Assembly: GCF_946480185.1 (NCBI RefSeq)
Contig: NZ_CAMLIG010000001.1
Coordinates: forward strand, 1 to 64,000
Direction of reading: 5' to 3'
DNA from: an uncultured Pedobacter sp.
GTDB lineage: Bacteria > Bacteroidota > Bacteroidia > Sphingobacteriales > Sphingobacteriaceae
DNA: 64,000 bases
Every line of letters starts with the position of its first letter. Positions within the stretch are counted from its first letter, which is position 1. The notes below the pieces were generated by a model. It was not told the origin of the DNA. It did no database searches and saw only the letters and a program-made list of their open reading frames with translations. This document shows, one piece after another, positions 1 to 8,425 of the stretch. A program made the position numbers and the translations under genes.

Positions 1-47
1 GACCACCGAGATCTACACTCTTTCCCTACACGACGCTCTTCCGATCT
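1..47 (+). other. Illumina TruSeq adapter remnant (vector/adapter contamination)
   Basis: The first 47 bases match the 3' 47 bases of the 58-base Illumina TruSeq universal adapter, ending in the familiar CGCTCTTCCGATCT. Genomic sequence begins at base 48, inside lysS. This is a library artefact left at a contig end, not biology. I recognised the adapter from memory of its published sequence. Confidence 0.97.
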
Positions 48-140
48 GTATGCCTCTGCCGGGTAAGGGTCAATTCCTAGTTTTCTTAGTTCGTTTAAAG
101 ACTCTCGTCTTTGGATTTCCTGTTCTGAAAGTGCGCTCAT
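48..140 (-). CDS. lysS: Lysyl-tRNA synthetase, N-terminal fragment (cut by contig end)
   Basis: Thirty-one codons from an ATG at 140-138 read MSALSEQEIQRRESLNELRK, followed by LGIDPYPAEAY. This is the characteristic N-terminus of Bacteroidetes class II lysyl-tRNA synthetase, which charges tRNA-Lys with lysine in the cytoplasm. The frame is open up to the adapter junction at 47/48, so the gene is truncated by the assembly rather than by mutation. The anticodon-binding OB fold and the catalytic domain lie outside. The short length limits certainty, but the ELRKLGIDPYPAE block is distinctive. Confidence 0.85.
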
Positions 141-439
141 GAAATTTTAAAATTTGCGCAAATTTAAGCTTTTAAATCTTTATTTAAATTTTTTAGGTTT
201 TTGATTTGATGAGTTTTTTTATAAACACAGAGGGTACAAAGAATTTTTATTGTATCTACACGAAGACCGCAGAGGGCATGGGCAAGAGGACTTAATGATG
301 ATCGTTTTGAGACTTATCATTTAATATGAACCGCAGAGGACACAAAGCTTTGTGGAAAATTTAGAAACTGATACTCCAGCTCTGTGACCTCTGCGGTTAA
401 AAAATCATTAAAATGTATATGTTTTCCGAGGTTAAAAAA
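141..439. other. Intergenic region with degenerate repeat copies, no gene
   Basis: This AT-rich stretch lies between the divergent lysS start and the end of the lipoprotein gene. It carries several degenerate copies of an ACCGCAGAGG-type element (see the repeat entry). No ORF with coding character was found on either strand. It should also contain the lysS promoter, which I could not pin down. Confidence 0.6.
223..398. repeat. Interspersed ACCGCAGAGGACACAAAG-type repeat, inverted pair plus degenerate copies
   Basis: AACCGCAGAGGACACAAAG at 329-347 is matched in inverse orientation by CTCTGTGACCTCTGCGGTT at 380-398 (17 of 19 bases complementary), giving a hairpin with a loop of about 32 bases. 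Two more degenerate direct copies lie at 223-243 (ACACAGAGGGTACAAAG) and 263-281 (ACCGCAGAGGGCATGG). The element looks like a REP-type intergenic repeat of Bacteroidetes genomes, but its family name is not known to me. Confidence 0.6.
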
Positions 440-1210
440 CTAGAGAACTTTCTTACCTCCTAAGTTAACAATCAAACCAACCGTAAATACAGAACTCCCC
501 GCAGTCAAAAAATCTCTGTTTTTCAAACCAAAATTACTGCCAGTGGTATATTGCAACTGAAAATTTTGATTCAGCTTTAACCGAGTAAAGAACACTGGCT
601 CAATAAAAATATTATCTTCTAGCGGTTGGGCTAAATTATTTCTTTCAAATTTGGTCATACTTACATGACTAAGCCTAAAGATTGTTCCATAATTGAGCGG
701 GAATTTCTTAGAAAATAAAGTGACTGAGTTTTTCTCTTTTGTACTGTAATTTACCTGCAAAAAAGATTTGGTAAAGCGTACGTTCTGTAAATCTGTAGTA
801 ATGGTTCCGTTGTTTTCAAAAGTTCGATAGATACGCTCCGTAGTTCCGGTTCCAAAACCACCGTAAATTTCTAAAATACGCTTATTATCTTTCCCAAAAG
901 TGGTGTAATAACCAGCTCCGCCTTCTACTAAATCCTGACTAAAATCTTTTTTTCTTTTTGTTTGGTTGATAAAAGCGCCGTTAAATAAAACTCCGATATG
1001 GTCTGAAACAGCATAAGCCGTGTTAAAACTCAGGTTTCCTTTTAACGAAATATGTCCGGATGCCGAAATTTCATTTTTAGCACTCAGCATTGGACTGTTC
1101 GGCACATTAGGCATATATACCGAAGAACACGAAGCGAGAAAAATGGAAGTAATTGCTAAAAACGAGAAGGCATTGAATCTAAATTTGAAAAGCATATAGG
1201 CTAAACGCAT
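440..1210 (-). CDS. Predicted outer-membrane lipoprotein, barrel-like, unknown function
   Basis: This 256-residue protein begins with a lipoprotein signal: a hydrophobic stretch at about residues 12-26 and the lipobox LASC with Cys28. The mature part is rich in alternating polar/aromatic beta-strand segments and ends in SSVFTVGLIVNLGG, which resembles a small outer-membrane beta-barrel or barrel-like fold. The lipid anchor suggests it sits at the outer membrane. No enzymatic motif is visible. A second possible start is Met6 (1195), which would give a more typical signal peptide. It is transcribed alone, away from the toxin-antitoxin remnant upstream. I do not recognise a named family. Confidence 0.75.
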   Translation of the reverse strand: MRLAYMLFKFRFNAFSFLAITSIFLASCSSVYMPNVPNSPMLSAKNEISASGHISLKGNLSFNTAYAVSDHIGVLFNGAFINQTKRKKDFSQDLVEGGAGYYTTFGKDNKRILEIYGGFGTGTTERIYRTFENNGTITTDLQNVRFTKSFLQVNYSTKEKNSVTLFSKKFPLNYGTIFRLSHVSMTKFERNNLAQPLEDNIFIEPVFFTRLKLNQNFQLQYTTGSNFGLKNRDFLTAGSSVFTVGLIVNLGGKKVL

Positions 1211-1393
1211 AAAATCTGGAATATTATTTTGGCAGGTGTACTATTTTAATGCCAAAATGAATTGGTTTTATTTGCGACTCTTTTGGACCTTTATATAAGG
1301 ATGTAATAAAATTGGATTAAGAAATCAGTATGATTAAAGAAATCTTAGGTAGATTTTTGATACTTAGGTTTGCTTTCTCTTTATCAAACCCAT

Positions 1394-1710
1394 TTATTTG
1401 TTTCTCTTTATTTTCTGTGGGTTTTGTCTTGTGTCAAATACATCTAAGATCTCAATCCTATTTTCAACATGATTGATCCAATAAATAATTTTATAGTTTG
1501 TGCTTATAATATATCTGAAATTTTGCGGTCTGTCTACCAAAAGTTCTTCAAGTACTCCGATTTCAGGAAAGTTATTCAAACTTTCTGCTTTTCAATCACT
1601 TTTTTAGCGATTGGTTTAGCAGTTTTCAAGTTTACTTTTTGGTAATGATAATCAAATATATTTTTCAGAGAAATTTTAGCAAAATCTGTTCAATATACTG
1701 TTAACCCCAT
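1394..1710 (-). pseudogene. RelE/ParE-family toxin, inactivated by a stop codon and a frameshift
   Basis: The gene would start at an ATG at 1710-1708 that overlaps the last codons of the antitoxin, the usual layout of such modules. It reads MGLTVY, then TGA (1692-1690) where this family commonly has Trp before TDFAK, then TDFAKISLKNIFDYHYQKV and so on to EK. Here a single base is missing in an A4 run (plus-strand TTTT at 1589-1592). The reading continues in the next frame with AESLNNFPEIGVLEELL and ends in FDTRQNPQK, the typical ParE/RelE tail, at 1394. Restoring TGG and one A gives a full-length toxin of about 105 residues. The protein is therefore a remnant; the family call rests on the fold-typical N and C termini. 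Confidence 0.85.
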
Positions 1711-1940
1711 TTTTCAATTTGTGAAATTAACTCACTTGATGTTGTTAATCTATTGTTTTTGGAATCGTCCATTGATTTGTCGATTCTTTCATTCAGTTCC
1801 TCAATAGTCATTGATTTAAAATCGTCGTTTTTAGTTGATTCGTTTGAACGTAAGAGCTTTTCCAAACGAATTAAAAGTTCCTCGTTCTGAATTTTAAGAA
1901 ATTCTTGAATGAATTCTATTTTTCTCGTTTGAATATCCAT
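1701..1940 (-). CDS. Antitoxin of a RelE/ParE-type module (intact)
   Basis: This 79-residue protein is mostly helical and highly charged. It has the N-terminal MDIQTRKIEFIQEFLKIQNEE segment (split here as MDIQTRKIEF and IQEFLKIQNEE) and a Thr-Ile-Glu-Glu-Leu-rich middle, as found in small Bacteroidetes antitoxins paired with ParE-like toxins. It would bind and neutralise the toxin and probably repress its own promoter. Its stop codon overlaps the ATG of the downstream toxin. The antitoxin frame is intact although the toxin carries two lesions, so it now has no cognate partner at this site. Assignment is by context and composition rather than by a strong domain signature. Confidence 0.75.
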   Translation of the reverse strand: MDIQTRKIEFIQEFLKIQNEELLIRLEKLLRSNESTKNDDFKSMTIEELNERIDKSMDDSKNNRLTTSSELISQIEKWG

Positions 1941-2081
1941 AACATTTATATTTCGTTATTCAAATTTATAAAAAACTTTCTTCGCTTTAGCTTAATGTTT
2001 TGTTAAAAGCTTTTGTGTTAATGAAACGTCGGTAAAAATTCGATAATCCTTTTTTTAATATTCTCCCAATCTCAGTCCATT

Positions 2082-2738
2082 TTACCCCATCAACTCCTTC
2101 ATCAGTTTATCCAAATCATTTTTTAATTGTGCATAATTTTCTTCTAAAACTGCTACCCTTGCTTCTAATTCTCCTACTGATTTGCGAGCTGGTTCTGCAA
2201 TTGCTTCGTCTTCATAATTTAAATCAGGTTCACCGGCGAATAAATGAACATATCTAGCTTCCTTTTGTCCTGCTCTTTTTGGTATTTGAACAATAAACGG
2301 CAATTCCTCGCTACTTAACTGTTCCAAAACCTCTTGCACATCATCCAAGCTTTCAAACTCGTACAACCTACCTGAATTACTATTGATTTCTCCCGGCGTT
2401 AAAGCGCCCCTTAAAAACAACAAACACACTACCGCAACCTGTGCAGGGACAACCGGAAAAACGATAGCGAAATTGTGTTTATACTTTGTAGCTCTGCTAC
2501 TTCCACCGGTTGCGGTAGAAATTAAACCCTTCTTTTTCAAACTATCTAAAGCCAAAACAACCGTTTCCTCATCATACTCAACAACAGGTTTTCTTGAACT
2601 CTTTTGATTACACGCCGCCGTTAAACTATTTAAAGTCATCGGATAATAATCTGGCGTAGTCTTGCTTTTCTCCATTAAAGCACCTAAAACTCTTATCTCT
2701 GTACTACTTAAAATTGGTAAAGTTTTGTTTTGTTCCAT
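2082..2738 (-). CDS. YceH/UPF0502 family protein (DUF480)
   Basis: The 218-residue protein matches the YceH (UPF0502, DUF480) family in length and architecture. Two winged-helix-like units cover about residues 10-170, including the family hallmarks EIRVLGALMEKS, TPDYYPMTLNSL and NQKSSR. A C-terminal coiled coil runs from about residue 185 to the end (VGELEARVAVLEENYAQL). The cellular role of the family is not established; the winged-helix fold suggests nucleic-acid binding. It has no signal peptide. It is followed by an MFS gene 32 bases before it on the map (downstream on the strand), which may be co-transcribed only by read-through. Confidence 0.9.
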   Translation of the reverse strand: MEQNKTLPILSSTEIRVLGALMEKSKTTPDYYPMTLNSLTAACNQKSSRKPVVEYDEETVVLALDSLKKKGLISTATGGSSRATKYKHNFAIVFPVVPAQVAVVCLLFLRGALTPGEINSNSGRLYEFESLDDVQEVLEQLSSEELPFIVQIPKRAGQKEARYVHLFAGEPDLNYEDEAIAEPARKSVGELEARVAVLEENYAQLKNDLDKLMKELMG

Positions 2739-2770
2739 TTGTTAAATTAGGTTTGGCAGGGTAAAAAGTA

Positions 2771-3922
2771 CTAATTATTTTGTTCGTTTAGCAAAAATTT
2801 ATTGAATAGTGTTTTCGAGATCGGGAAAATCATAAATCCGGCTATTGCAAATAATATGAATGATACCCTTAAACTTGATGCGTGTGAAATATAACCAATA
2901 ATAGGTGGACCAATCAACATCCCAGAAATGGTGTAAGTAGTTATAATAGATAAGGCCATTCCGGACGAGTATTTAAGAGATTTTCCAGCCAAAGCATAAG
3001 TCATGGGTACAACAGAAGCTGTTCCCATTCCAATTAGTGCAAAGCCAATTAAACCGCACCAAAAATTTGGGAATATAATAGCCAGTATCACTCCACACAA
3101 TATACTGAAAGCGCTTAAAATATAATTTTTCCGCATTCCAATTTTAGCGATGATGGTACCCGATAAAAACCGGAAACCCGCCATAAAAGTCATAAACGTA
3201 AGGTATCCATAAGTGAAAATTGGAGTTCTGATAACTTCCTTAAAGTAAATCCCGCTCCAATCAAACATCCCACCTTCGCAAACTGCAGCACAAAATGCAA
3301 TTAAGCCGAGCATAAATATAAAAGGATCTGGCTTGCCGATAATGATTTTATTACCGGTTTCTGGTCGGTCGTTTTTTATCAGAAATGGATAAGCCGTGGC
3401 GCAAGCGATAATTACAAAAACGCCAATAAATATCAAATGCAGTTGAATACTAATCTGATAATTTAGTAATAAGGTAGTAAGCGCAGCGCCTGCAATTCCT
3501 CCAGCGCTCCACATTCCGTGGAAAGTACCTAAAATGTTCTTAGTAAATTGTTTTTGGAGGTTTACGCCTTGTGTATTTAATGAAAGATTGAGCGTTCGTG
3601 TGGTAAATGAAAAAACGCAAATCCCAACAGATAAAAGTAAAATAGAATGAGCATTTCCAATAAGCATTAAGGCACAGGCATTGAAGAAAATGGATATAAT
3701 TAATGGTTTACGACTATTAAACTTTGAAACCAACCAACCCGAGAACGGTAAACTAATTAAAGAACTAACAGGCATTAAAATCAGCAAAGAACCTAATTCT
3801 GCATCGTTTAAGTGAAAGTTTGCTTTAATATTTGGAATACGTGATGCCCAACTGGCGAAACCTAATCCGATAGAAAAGAAAATTAAACCTATAAAAGCTC
3901 TTTGTTTGTTTGCAGATTGCAT
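2771..3922 (-). CDS. MFS transporter (FucP/YbjJ-like)
   Basis: This 383-residue integral membrane protein has about 12 hydrophobic segments and begins with a GLGFASWASRIPNIKANF segment. That segment is typical of a Bacteroidetes MFS group related to YbjJ and FucP, with the conserved loop GWLVSKFNSRKP between helices 2 and 3. It should move a small solute across the inner membrane with protons. The substrate cannot be told from the sequence; sugar efflux or uptake and drug efflux are both possible. It ends just before the acyl-CoA ligase on the same strand and precedes the YceH-family gene. No regulator is nearby. Confidence 0.85.
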   Translation of the reverse strand: MQSANKQRAFIGLIFFSIGLGFASWASRIPNIKANFHLNDAELGSLLILMPVSSLISLPFSGWLVSKFNSRKPLIISIFFNACALMLIGNAHSILLLSVGICVFSFTTRTLNLSLNTQGVNLQKQFTKNILGTFHGMWSAGGIAGAALTTLLLNYQISIQLHLIFIGVFVIIACATAYPFLIKNDRPETGNKIIIGKPDPFIFMLGLIAFCAAVCEGGMFDWSGIYFKEVIRTPIFTYGYLTFMTFMAGFRFLSGTIIAKIGMRKNYILSAFSILCGVILAIIFPNFWCGLIGFALIGMGTASVVPMTYALAGKSLKYSSGMALSIITTYTISGMLIGPPIIGYISHASSLRVSFILFAIAGFMIFPISKTLFNKFLLNEQNN

Positions 3923-3979
3923 TTTATTTTTTTTTGCAAATATCTGCTTTTCTAGTAAAAAGAGTAGATTTAAATGAAC

Positions 3980-5893
3980 TTAATCCACCTCTACCGGAGC
4001 TTTGTACATGTGGTTAATATAATCGGCGTATTTTTTTTCAATCACTTTACGCTTTGGCTTCATCGTTGGTGTAATATCTCCATCTTCAATTGTAAAAGGG
4101 TTTCTTTTGATAATGAAGTTTTTGATACGTTCGAACTTTGCCAACTCTGGTGATAGCTTTTTGATGTCTTCTGCAAACCATCTCACAATGTTTTCGTCAT
4201 CAATAAACAAATCTGGAAGGGCAAAAAAAGAATCTTCCAAATGAAACGTTTCTTGCAAAGTTTCTCTGCTTGGTGTAATAATAGCGGTCACATATTCTCT
4301 TTTGTCGCCAATCAAAAATACACTCTCTATTTTAGGACTTTTTAAATAGGTGTTTTCAACTGGCGTTGGATAAATATTTTTACCAAAAGCATTCACCAAC
4401 ATATTTTTTATACGATCCGTAATCTGTAAGTTTCCTTTAAAAAAACGACCAATGTCACCCGTGTGGAACCAACCATCTGCATCAATAACTTCGGCGGTTT
4501 CTTCCGGCTTATTCCAATATCCTTTCATTACACAATGACCTCTAACACAAATCTCTCCCTCTTCGCATATAAAGTTTTCATTAAAGGTATCATGTGTTTG
4601 AATGCTGATGAACTTTTTGGTTTCTACATCTTGAATCCCTACTTCAATCCCAGGGATCACTCGGCCAACCGTTCCATAAACCTGACGGTGATATTCTGTA
4701 ACGGACATTACTGGAGATGTTTCTGTTAAACCGAATCCTTCTAATATCTTGATGCCTAAATCTCCAAAAAATTCGCCTACGTTTTTAGGAAGCGCCGCAC
4801 CTCCGGAAATCATAAATTTTAACCTTCCGCCCGTTTTCTCTTTTATTTTACTAAAAACCAATTTATCCGCAATACTGTGTTTTGTCGAAAGAATTATTCC
4901 GGGAGCATTTCCAGCTTCTTTTACTTCTCGATAGGCTTTGCCGGTTTCTAAGGCCCAAGTGAATATTTTGGCTTTTGTGCCTCCGGCAGATGTACCGCTC
5001 TTAATTGCCTTATCGTGTATTTTTTCTAACAAACGCGGCACACATGACATTACCGTTGGTTTAACCTCGCCCATATTTTTTGCTAAAAGCTCTAAACTTT
5101 GCGCAAAAGCAATTTTACAGCCCATGGTACAGCATACATGGTAAGTGGCGGTACGCTCAAATACGTGTGATAATGGCAGAAAAGATAAAAATGTCTCGTG
5201 ATGTCCAATTACTGGAATCTGCTGTAAACATACTTTTACGTTTTCAACGAAATTGGAATGCGTTAACATCACTCCCTTTGGCGTTCCGGTTGTACCGGAT
5301 GTATAAATTAGCCCAGAAATATCAGAAGGCAATACTTGTGAACGTCGCTTATCTATCTCTTCAACGTATTTTGGCAAAGCTTTTTTACCTTCACTAATCA
5401 CATCGTGTAAACAGATAATGCCGGCGTTAATTTTTACTTTTTCAGTAATTTTCCCAAAGTCGTTAAAAGAAGGAATGATTCTGATTAAATCGGGACAGTG
5501 ATTAGCTATTTTTAATATTTTTTTTAATAAAAACGGACTTCCTACCAAGAGTGTTTTAGCTCCTGAATCCAATAAAATATATTCAATCTCGGCCTCAGAA
5601 AGTGTAGGATAAATAGAAGTATTTATGGCTCCAATTTGTTGCAAAGCTTGGTCATAATAAACGTATTCAGGGCAATTATCTGTAATGAATCCTATCCTAT
5701 CGCCTTTGTTTATCCCAATTTCTAAAAAATAGGCGCTAATAGCATCTGCATACTCCAAAGTAGTTTTAAAAGAAACTTCTTTCCAGCTTTCTTTTTCCTT
5801 GCTTATTAAAAACGTATCGTCTGCCGCATGTATGTTTTGGACAACGTTTCTTAATAGCTGAGGGACAGTAGTTAACGCAGAAATATTACTCAT
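3980..5893 (-). CDS. Long-chain fatty-acid--CoA ligase (AMP-forming)
   Basis: The 637-residue enzyme belongs to the ANL superfamily and should activate fatty acids to acyl-AMP and then acyl-CoA. The phosphate-binding A-motif YTSGTTGTPKGVMLTHSNF starts at Tyr197. Further motifs are SFLPLSHVFERT, the GFGLTETSPV block, the YxGDIG-type hinge region (DGWFHTGDIGRF) and the C-terminal swivel domain with NMLVNAFGKNIYPTPVE. The length fits the FadD15-like long-chain ligases of Bacteroidetes. It has no signal peptide and acts at the cytoplasmic face. It stands 105 bases downstream of iscA, separated by a terminator. Confidence 0.92.
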   Translation of the reverse strand: MSNISALTTVPQLLRNVVQNIHAADDTFLISKEKESWKEVSFKTTLEYADAISAYFLEIGINKGDRIGFITDNCPEYVYYDQALQQIGAINTSIYPTLSEAEIEYILLDSGAKTLLVGSPFLLKKILKIANHCPDLIRIIPSFNDFGKITEKVKINAGIICLHDVISEGKKALPKYVEEIDKRRSQVLPSDISGLIYTSGTTGTPKGVMLTHSNFVENVKVCLQQIPVIGHHETFLSFLPLSHVFERTATYHVCCTMGCKIAFAQSLELLAKNMGEVKPTVMSCVPRLLEKIHDKAIKSGTSAGGTKAKIFTWALETGKAYREVKEAGNAPGIILSTKHSIADKLVFSKIKEKTGGRLKFMISGGAALPKNVGEFFGDLGIKILEGFGLTETSPVMSVTEYHRQVYGTVGRVIPGIEVGIQDVETKKFISIQTHDTFNENFICEEGEICVRGHCVMKGYWNKPEETAEVIDADGWFHTGDIGRFFKGNLQITDRIKNMLVNAFGKNIYPTPVENTYLKSPKIESVFLIGDKREYVTAIITPSRETLQETFHLEDSFFALPDLFIDDENIVRWFAEDIKKLSPELAKFERIKNFIIKRNPFTIEDGDITPTMKPKRKVIEKKYADYINHMYKAPVEVD

Positions 5894-5946
5894 TTTTTAG
5901 ATTTGGCTTTTTATTGAATAACAATATTAGGCTATTTATATAAAAA

Positions 5947-5975
5947 TACAAAAGGGCACCTTAAAAAGATGCCCC
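5947..5975 (-). terminator. Intrinsic terminator after iscSUA
   Basis: On the minus strand, GGGCATC (plus 5968-5974) pairs with GGTGCCC (plus 5954-5960) across a T-rich loop with one G-U wobble. It is followed by TTTTGTATTTTT. This closes the iscS-iscU-iscA unit before the acyl-CoA ligase gene. Confidence 0.75.
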
Positions 5976-5997
5976 TTATAAATATTTAAAAATATTG

Positions 5998-6324
5998 TTA
6001 TACAGAAAAACTCTCTCCACAACCGCAGGTGCGGGATGCGTTAGGATTTATAAAATTAAATCCCTTTCCGTTTAAACCATCAGAAAAATCAAGCTCAGTT
6101 CCTGCCAAGTAAAGAAACGATTTCATATCTAAAATAATTCTTGTTCCCTTATCTTCAAATTCTTGGTCTCCCTTATGAAGTTCATTATCGAAATCCATAT
6201 TATAAGAAAGGCCAGAACAGCCGCCACCTTTTACAGATACACGTAGGAAATAAGATTCATCCAGTCCTGCATCTTTCATCAGCTCTTCTATCTTGCTTTT
6301 CGCTTTATCTGTTATTGTTACCAT
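5998..6324 (-). CDS. iscA: A-type Fe-S carrier protein IscA/HesB
   Basis: The ATG at 6324 gives a 108-residue protein starting MVTITDKAKSKIEELM, the usual A-type carrier N-terminus; a longer upstream reading into the intergenic hairpin is unlikely. The three cluster-binding cysteines are Cys36 (GGGCSGLSY) and Cys100/Cys102 (RTCGCGESF). It accepts Fe-S clusters from the IscU scaffold and delivers them to apo-proteins. It is the third gene of iscS-iscU-iscA, with an 80-base palindromic spacer after iscU. The strain could use it as IscA, ErpA or SufA; context favours IscA. Confidence 0.93.
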   Translation of the reverse strand: MVTITDKAKSKIEELMKDAGLDESYFLRVSVKGGGCSGLSYNMDFDNELHKGDQEFEDKGTRIILDMKSFLYLAGTELDFSDGLNGKGFNFINPNASRTCGCGESFSV

Positions 6325-6342
6325 TTTAGTAGAATTGAGATT

Positions 6343-6384
6343 TGCGTATTGAGTGTAGCGTGATTTGCAAAGTAGCAATACGCA
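6343..6384. repeat. Inverted repeat in the iscU-iscA spacer
   Basis: TGCGTATTG at 6343-6351 is perfectly complementary to CAATACGCA at 6376-6384. The resulting hairpin has a loop of 24 bases and fills most of the spacer between iscU and iscA. It has no T tract, so it is more likely an RNA-processing or stability element than a terminator. Confidence 0.6.
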
Positions 6385-6404
6385 TTACTCATATCGCAAT
6401 ACAA

Positions 6405-6818
6405 TTAATGATGTGATTTCTCTAATTCAATAGCTTCCATTCCGTTTTTTACACGGTAATCGTTAATTGCGGATTTAATTGCGTCTTCTGCCAAAACAGA
6501 ACAGTGAATTTTTACCGGTGGCAAAGCTAATTCTTCAACTATATCCATGTTATCAATAGTTAAAGCATCGTCAATTGTTTTTCCTTTTAACCATTCTGTA
6601 GCTAAAGAAGAAGATGCAATTGCAGAACCACAACCAAATGTTTTAAATTTAGCATCAGTAATGATATGATTTTCATCTACTTCAATCTGTAAACGCATCA
6701 CATCACCGCACTCTGGCGCACCTACTAAGCCAGTACCAACACTTTTCTTAGATTTATCAAGCGTACCCACGTTTCTTGGGTTGCTATAATGATCAATTAC
6801 TTTATCTGAATATGCCAT
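6405..6818 (-). CDS. iscU: Fe-S cluster assembly scaffold IscU
   Basis: The 137-residue protein carries the three invariant scaffold cysteines, Cys37 (APECGD), Cys63 (KTFGCGSA) and Cys106 (KIHCSV), with His105 next to the last. Asp39 is also present. It also has the LPPVK chaperone-recognition motif just before Cys106, which in the ISC system is bound by HscA. It receives sulfur from IscS and assembles [2Fe-2S] clusters in the cytoplasm. It lies between iscS and iscA on one strand. No hscA or hscB is visible in this window, so the chaperone pair must be elsewhere or absent. Confidence 0.95.
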   Translation of the reverse strand: MAYSDKVIDHYSNPRNVGTLDKSKKSVGTGLVGAPECGDVMRLQIEVDENHIITDAKFKTFGCGSAIASSSLATEWLKGKTIDDALTIDNMDIVEELALPPVKIHCSVLAEDAIKSAINDYRVKNGMEAIELEKSHH

Positions 6819-6833
6819 GTCTTTGTTATTTAA

Positions 6834-6849
6834 ACTTCTTTAAAGAAGT
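6834..6849. repeat. Perfect 16-base palindrome in the iscS-iscU spacer
   Basis: ACTTCTTTAAAGAAGT is a perfect palindrome 16 bases upstream of the iscU start codon. It may form a short hairpin in the mRNA or serve as a protein-binding site. On the minus strand it is not followed by a T tract. Confidence 0.5.
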
Positions 6850-6912
6850 GGGTTTTTTATTTTTAAATCAATAATTTCTATGCCTACGCTAACGCTTAAA
6901 ACAATTAATATC

Positions 6913-8127
6913 TTAATGGGCAGCCCACTCGATAGAATCAAGATCTATACCTTCTTTAAACATTTCCCACAATGGAGAAAGGTCTCTTAGGTGATTAACT
7001 GCTTTTAAAGTGCTCTCAATAGTAAAATCAATTTCTTCTTCTGTAGTAAACCTTCCTAAACCAAAACGGATAGAAGAGTGTGCTAAGTCGTCTGATAAAC
7101 CTAAGCTTTTTAAAACATAAGATGGTTCTAAAGATGCTGAAGTACAAGCAGAACCAGAAGAAACTGCCATATCTTTCATGGCCATCATTAAGCCCTCCCC
7201 CTCAACATATTTAAAAGAAATATTTGCGGTATGTGGCAATCTGTGCGCAACGTTTCCGTTTACGTATGATTCTTCCAACGTCGTTAAGCCGGCTTCAAGC
7301 TTATCTCTTAAACCTGATAATCTTTTAGCTTCTTCCTCCATTTCATTATAGCAAAGCTCACAAGCTTTACCCAAACCCACAATACCCGGAACGTTTAATG
7401 TTCCCGAACGCATTCCACGCTCATGGCCACCGCCGTCCATTTGAGAAGTAACTTTAACCCTCGGATTTTTTCTTCTCACATATAAAGCGCCAACACCTTT
7501 GGGCCCGTACATTTTATGTGCAGAAAGTGCCAACAAGTCAATTCCATCTGCATTTACATCAACTTTAATTTTACCAACCGCTTGTACAGCATCAGTAAAA
7601 AACAAAGCACCGTGTTTGTGCGTTAATGCTGCTATTTCTTTAATTGGCTGAATAACACCGATTTCATTATTTGCATACATGATTGCAACCAAAATAGTTT
7701 GGTCTGTAAAAGCAGCCTCTAATTTTTTCAGGTCAACCAAACCATCAGATTCAACATCTAAATAGGTAACGTTGGCACCTAATTTTTCTAAATGCTTACA
7801 AGCATCTAAAACCGCTTTATGCTCTGTAGTTAGGGTAATGATATGATTACCTTTTTCTTTATACATTTCATAAACACCTTTAATAGCCAAGTTATCAGAC
7901 TCGGTAGCACCCGAAGTAAAGATAATTTCTTTTTCTGATGCGCCTATTAATTTCGCTACTTGTTCACGGGCATAATCAACACCTTCTTCCGCAGCCCAGC
8001 CAAAAGGATGGTTTCTACTTGCGGCGTTTCCAAATTTTTCTGTAAAGTAAGGCAACATAGCTTCCAGCACTCTCGGGTCTAACGGAGTAGTTGCGTTGTT
8101 GTCTAAATATATAGGAGTTTTCAACAT
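6913..8127 (-). CDS. iscS: Cysteine desulfurase IscS
   Basis: This 404-residue class V aminotransferase-fold enzyme uses pyridoxal phosphate to turn cysteine into alanine and a protein-bound persulfide. The cofactor lysine is Lys205 in [10 protein letters not shown] and the catalytic cysteine is Cys328 in [11 protein letters not shown]. coli IscS uses equivalent residues at almost the same numbers. The N-terminal [15 protein letters not shown] and the C-terminal IscU-contacting tail are present, so the protein is complete. It opens the iscSUA unit and is probably transcribed from a TAnnTTTG-type box at 8156-8163. No iscR repressor lies beside it. Confidence 0.96.
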   Translation of the reverse strand: MLKTPIYLDNNATTPLDPRVLEAMLPYFTEKFGNAASRNHPFGWAAEEGVDYAREQVAKLIGASEKEIIFTSGATESDNLAIKGVYEMYKEKGNHIITLTTEHKAVLDACKHLEKLGANVTYLDVESDGLVDLKKLEAAFTDQTILVAIMYANNEIGVIQPIKEIAALTHKHGALFFTDAVQAVGKIKVDVNADGIDLLALSAHKMYGPKGVGALYVRRKNPRVKVTSQMDGGGHERGMRSGTLNVPGIVGLGKACELCYNEMEEEAKRLSGLRDKLEAGLTTLEESYVNGNVAHRLPHTANISFKYVEGEGLMMAMKDMAVSSGSACTSASLEPSYVLKSLGLSDDLAHSSIRFGLGRFTTEEEIDFTIESTLKAVNHLRDLSPLWEMFKEGIDLDSIEWAAH

Positions 8128-8155
8128 CTTATTTAGATTTGATTTAAATACAATG

Positions 8156-8163
8156 CAAATGTA
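8156..8163 (-). promoter_or_regulatory. Candidate -7 box for iscS
   Basis: The minus strand reads TACATTTG, a match to the Bacteroidetes TAnnTTTG consensus, 29 bases upstream of the iscS ATG. No clear -33 TTTG was found at the expected distance. Confidence 0.5.
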
Positions 8164-8392
8164 AGAAAAAAGTTTTTCTGCCTAGATAGATTATGTTGTC
8201 GGCTTTGCAAAAATTAGTCATTATAATGCAATTTTGACTAATCCAGCGCTTAATTAAAGCCAAATACAATTACAAAGACATTCAAATTTATAAAAGAGGA
8301 AATCAATATTTTTTAAATTTTCGCTAGTTTTGGATAAATATGCAAAGCAGGTACGATTATTAAACAGGAGATTTCAAAATTTTAAATTCCCA

Positions 8393-8425
8393 TTTGTTAA
8401 ATCCAAAAAATATTTAATATATTTG
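8393..8425 (+). promoter_or_regulatory. Candidate promoter for rpmE2
   Basis: A -33-like TTTG at 8393-8396 and a -7 box TATATTTG at 8418-8425 are separated by 21 bases, close to the Bacteroidetes TTTG-N19-20-TAnnTTTG pattern. The box ends 37 bases before the rpmE2 ATG. Confidence 0.6.

Noticed and set aside
4463..5397. Plus-strand open frames of 61-105 codons inside the acyl-CoA ligase gene
   Set aside because: They lie antisense to a gene with unmistakable AMP-binding motifs and show low-quality composition; they are shadows.
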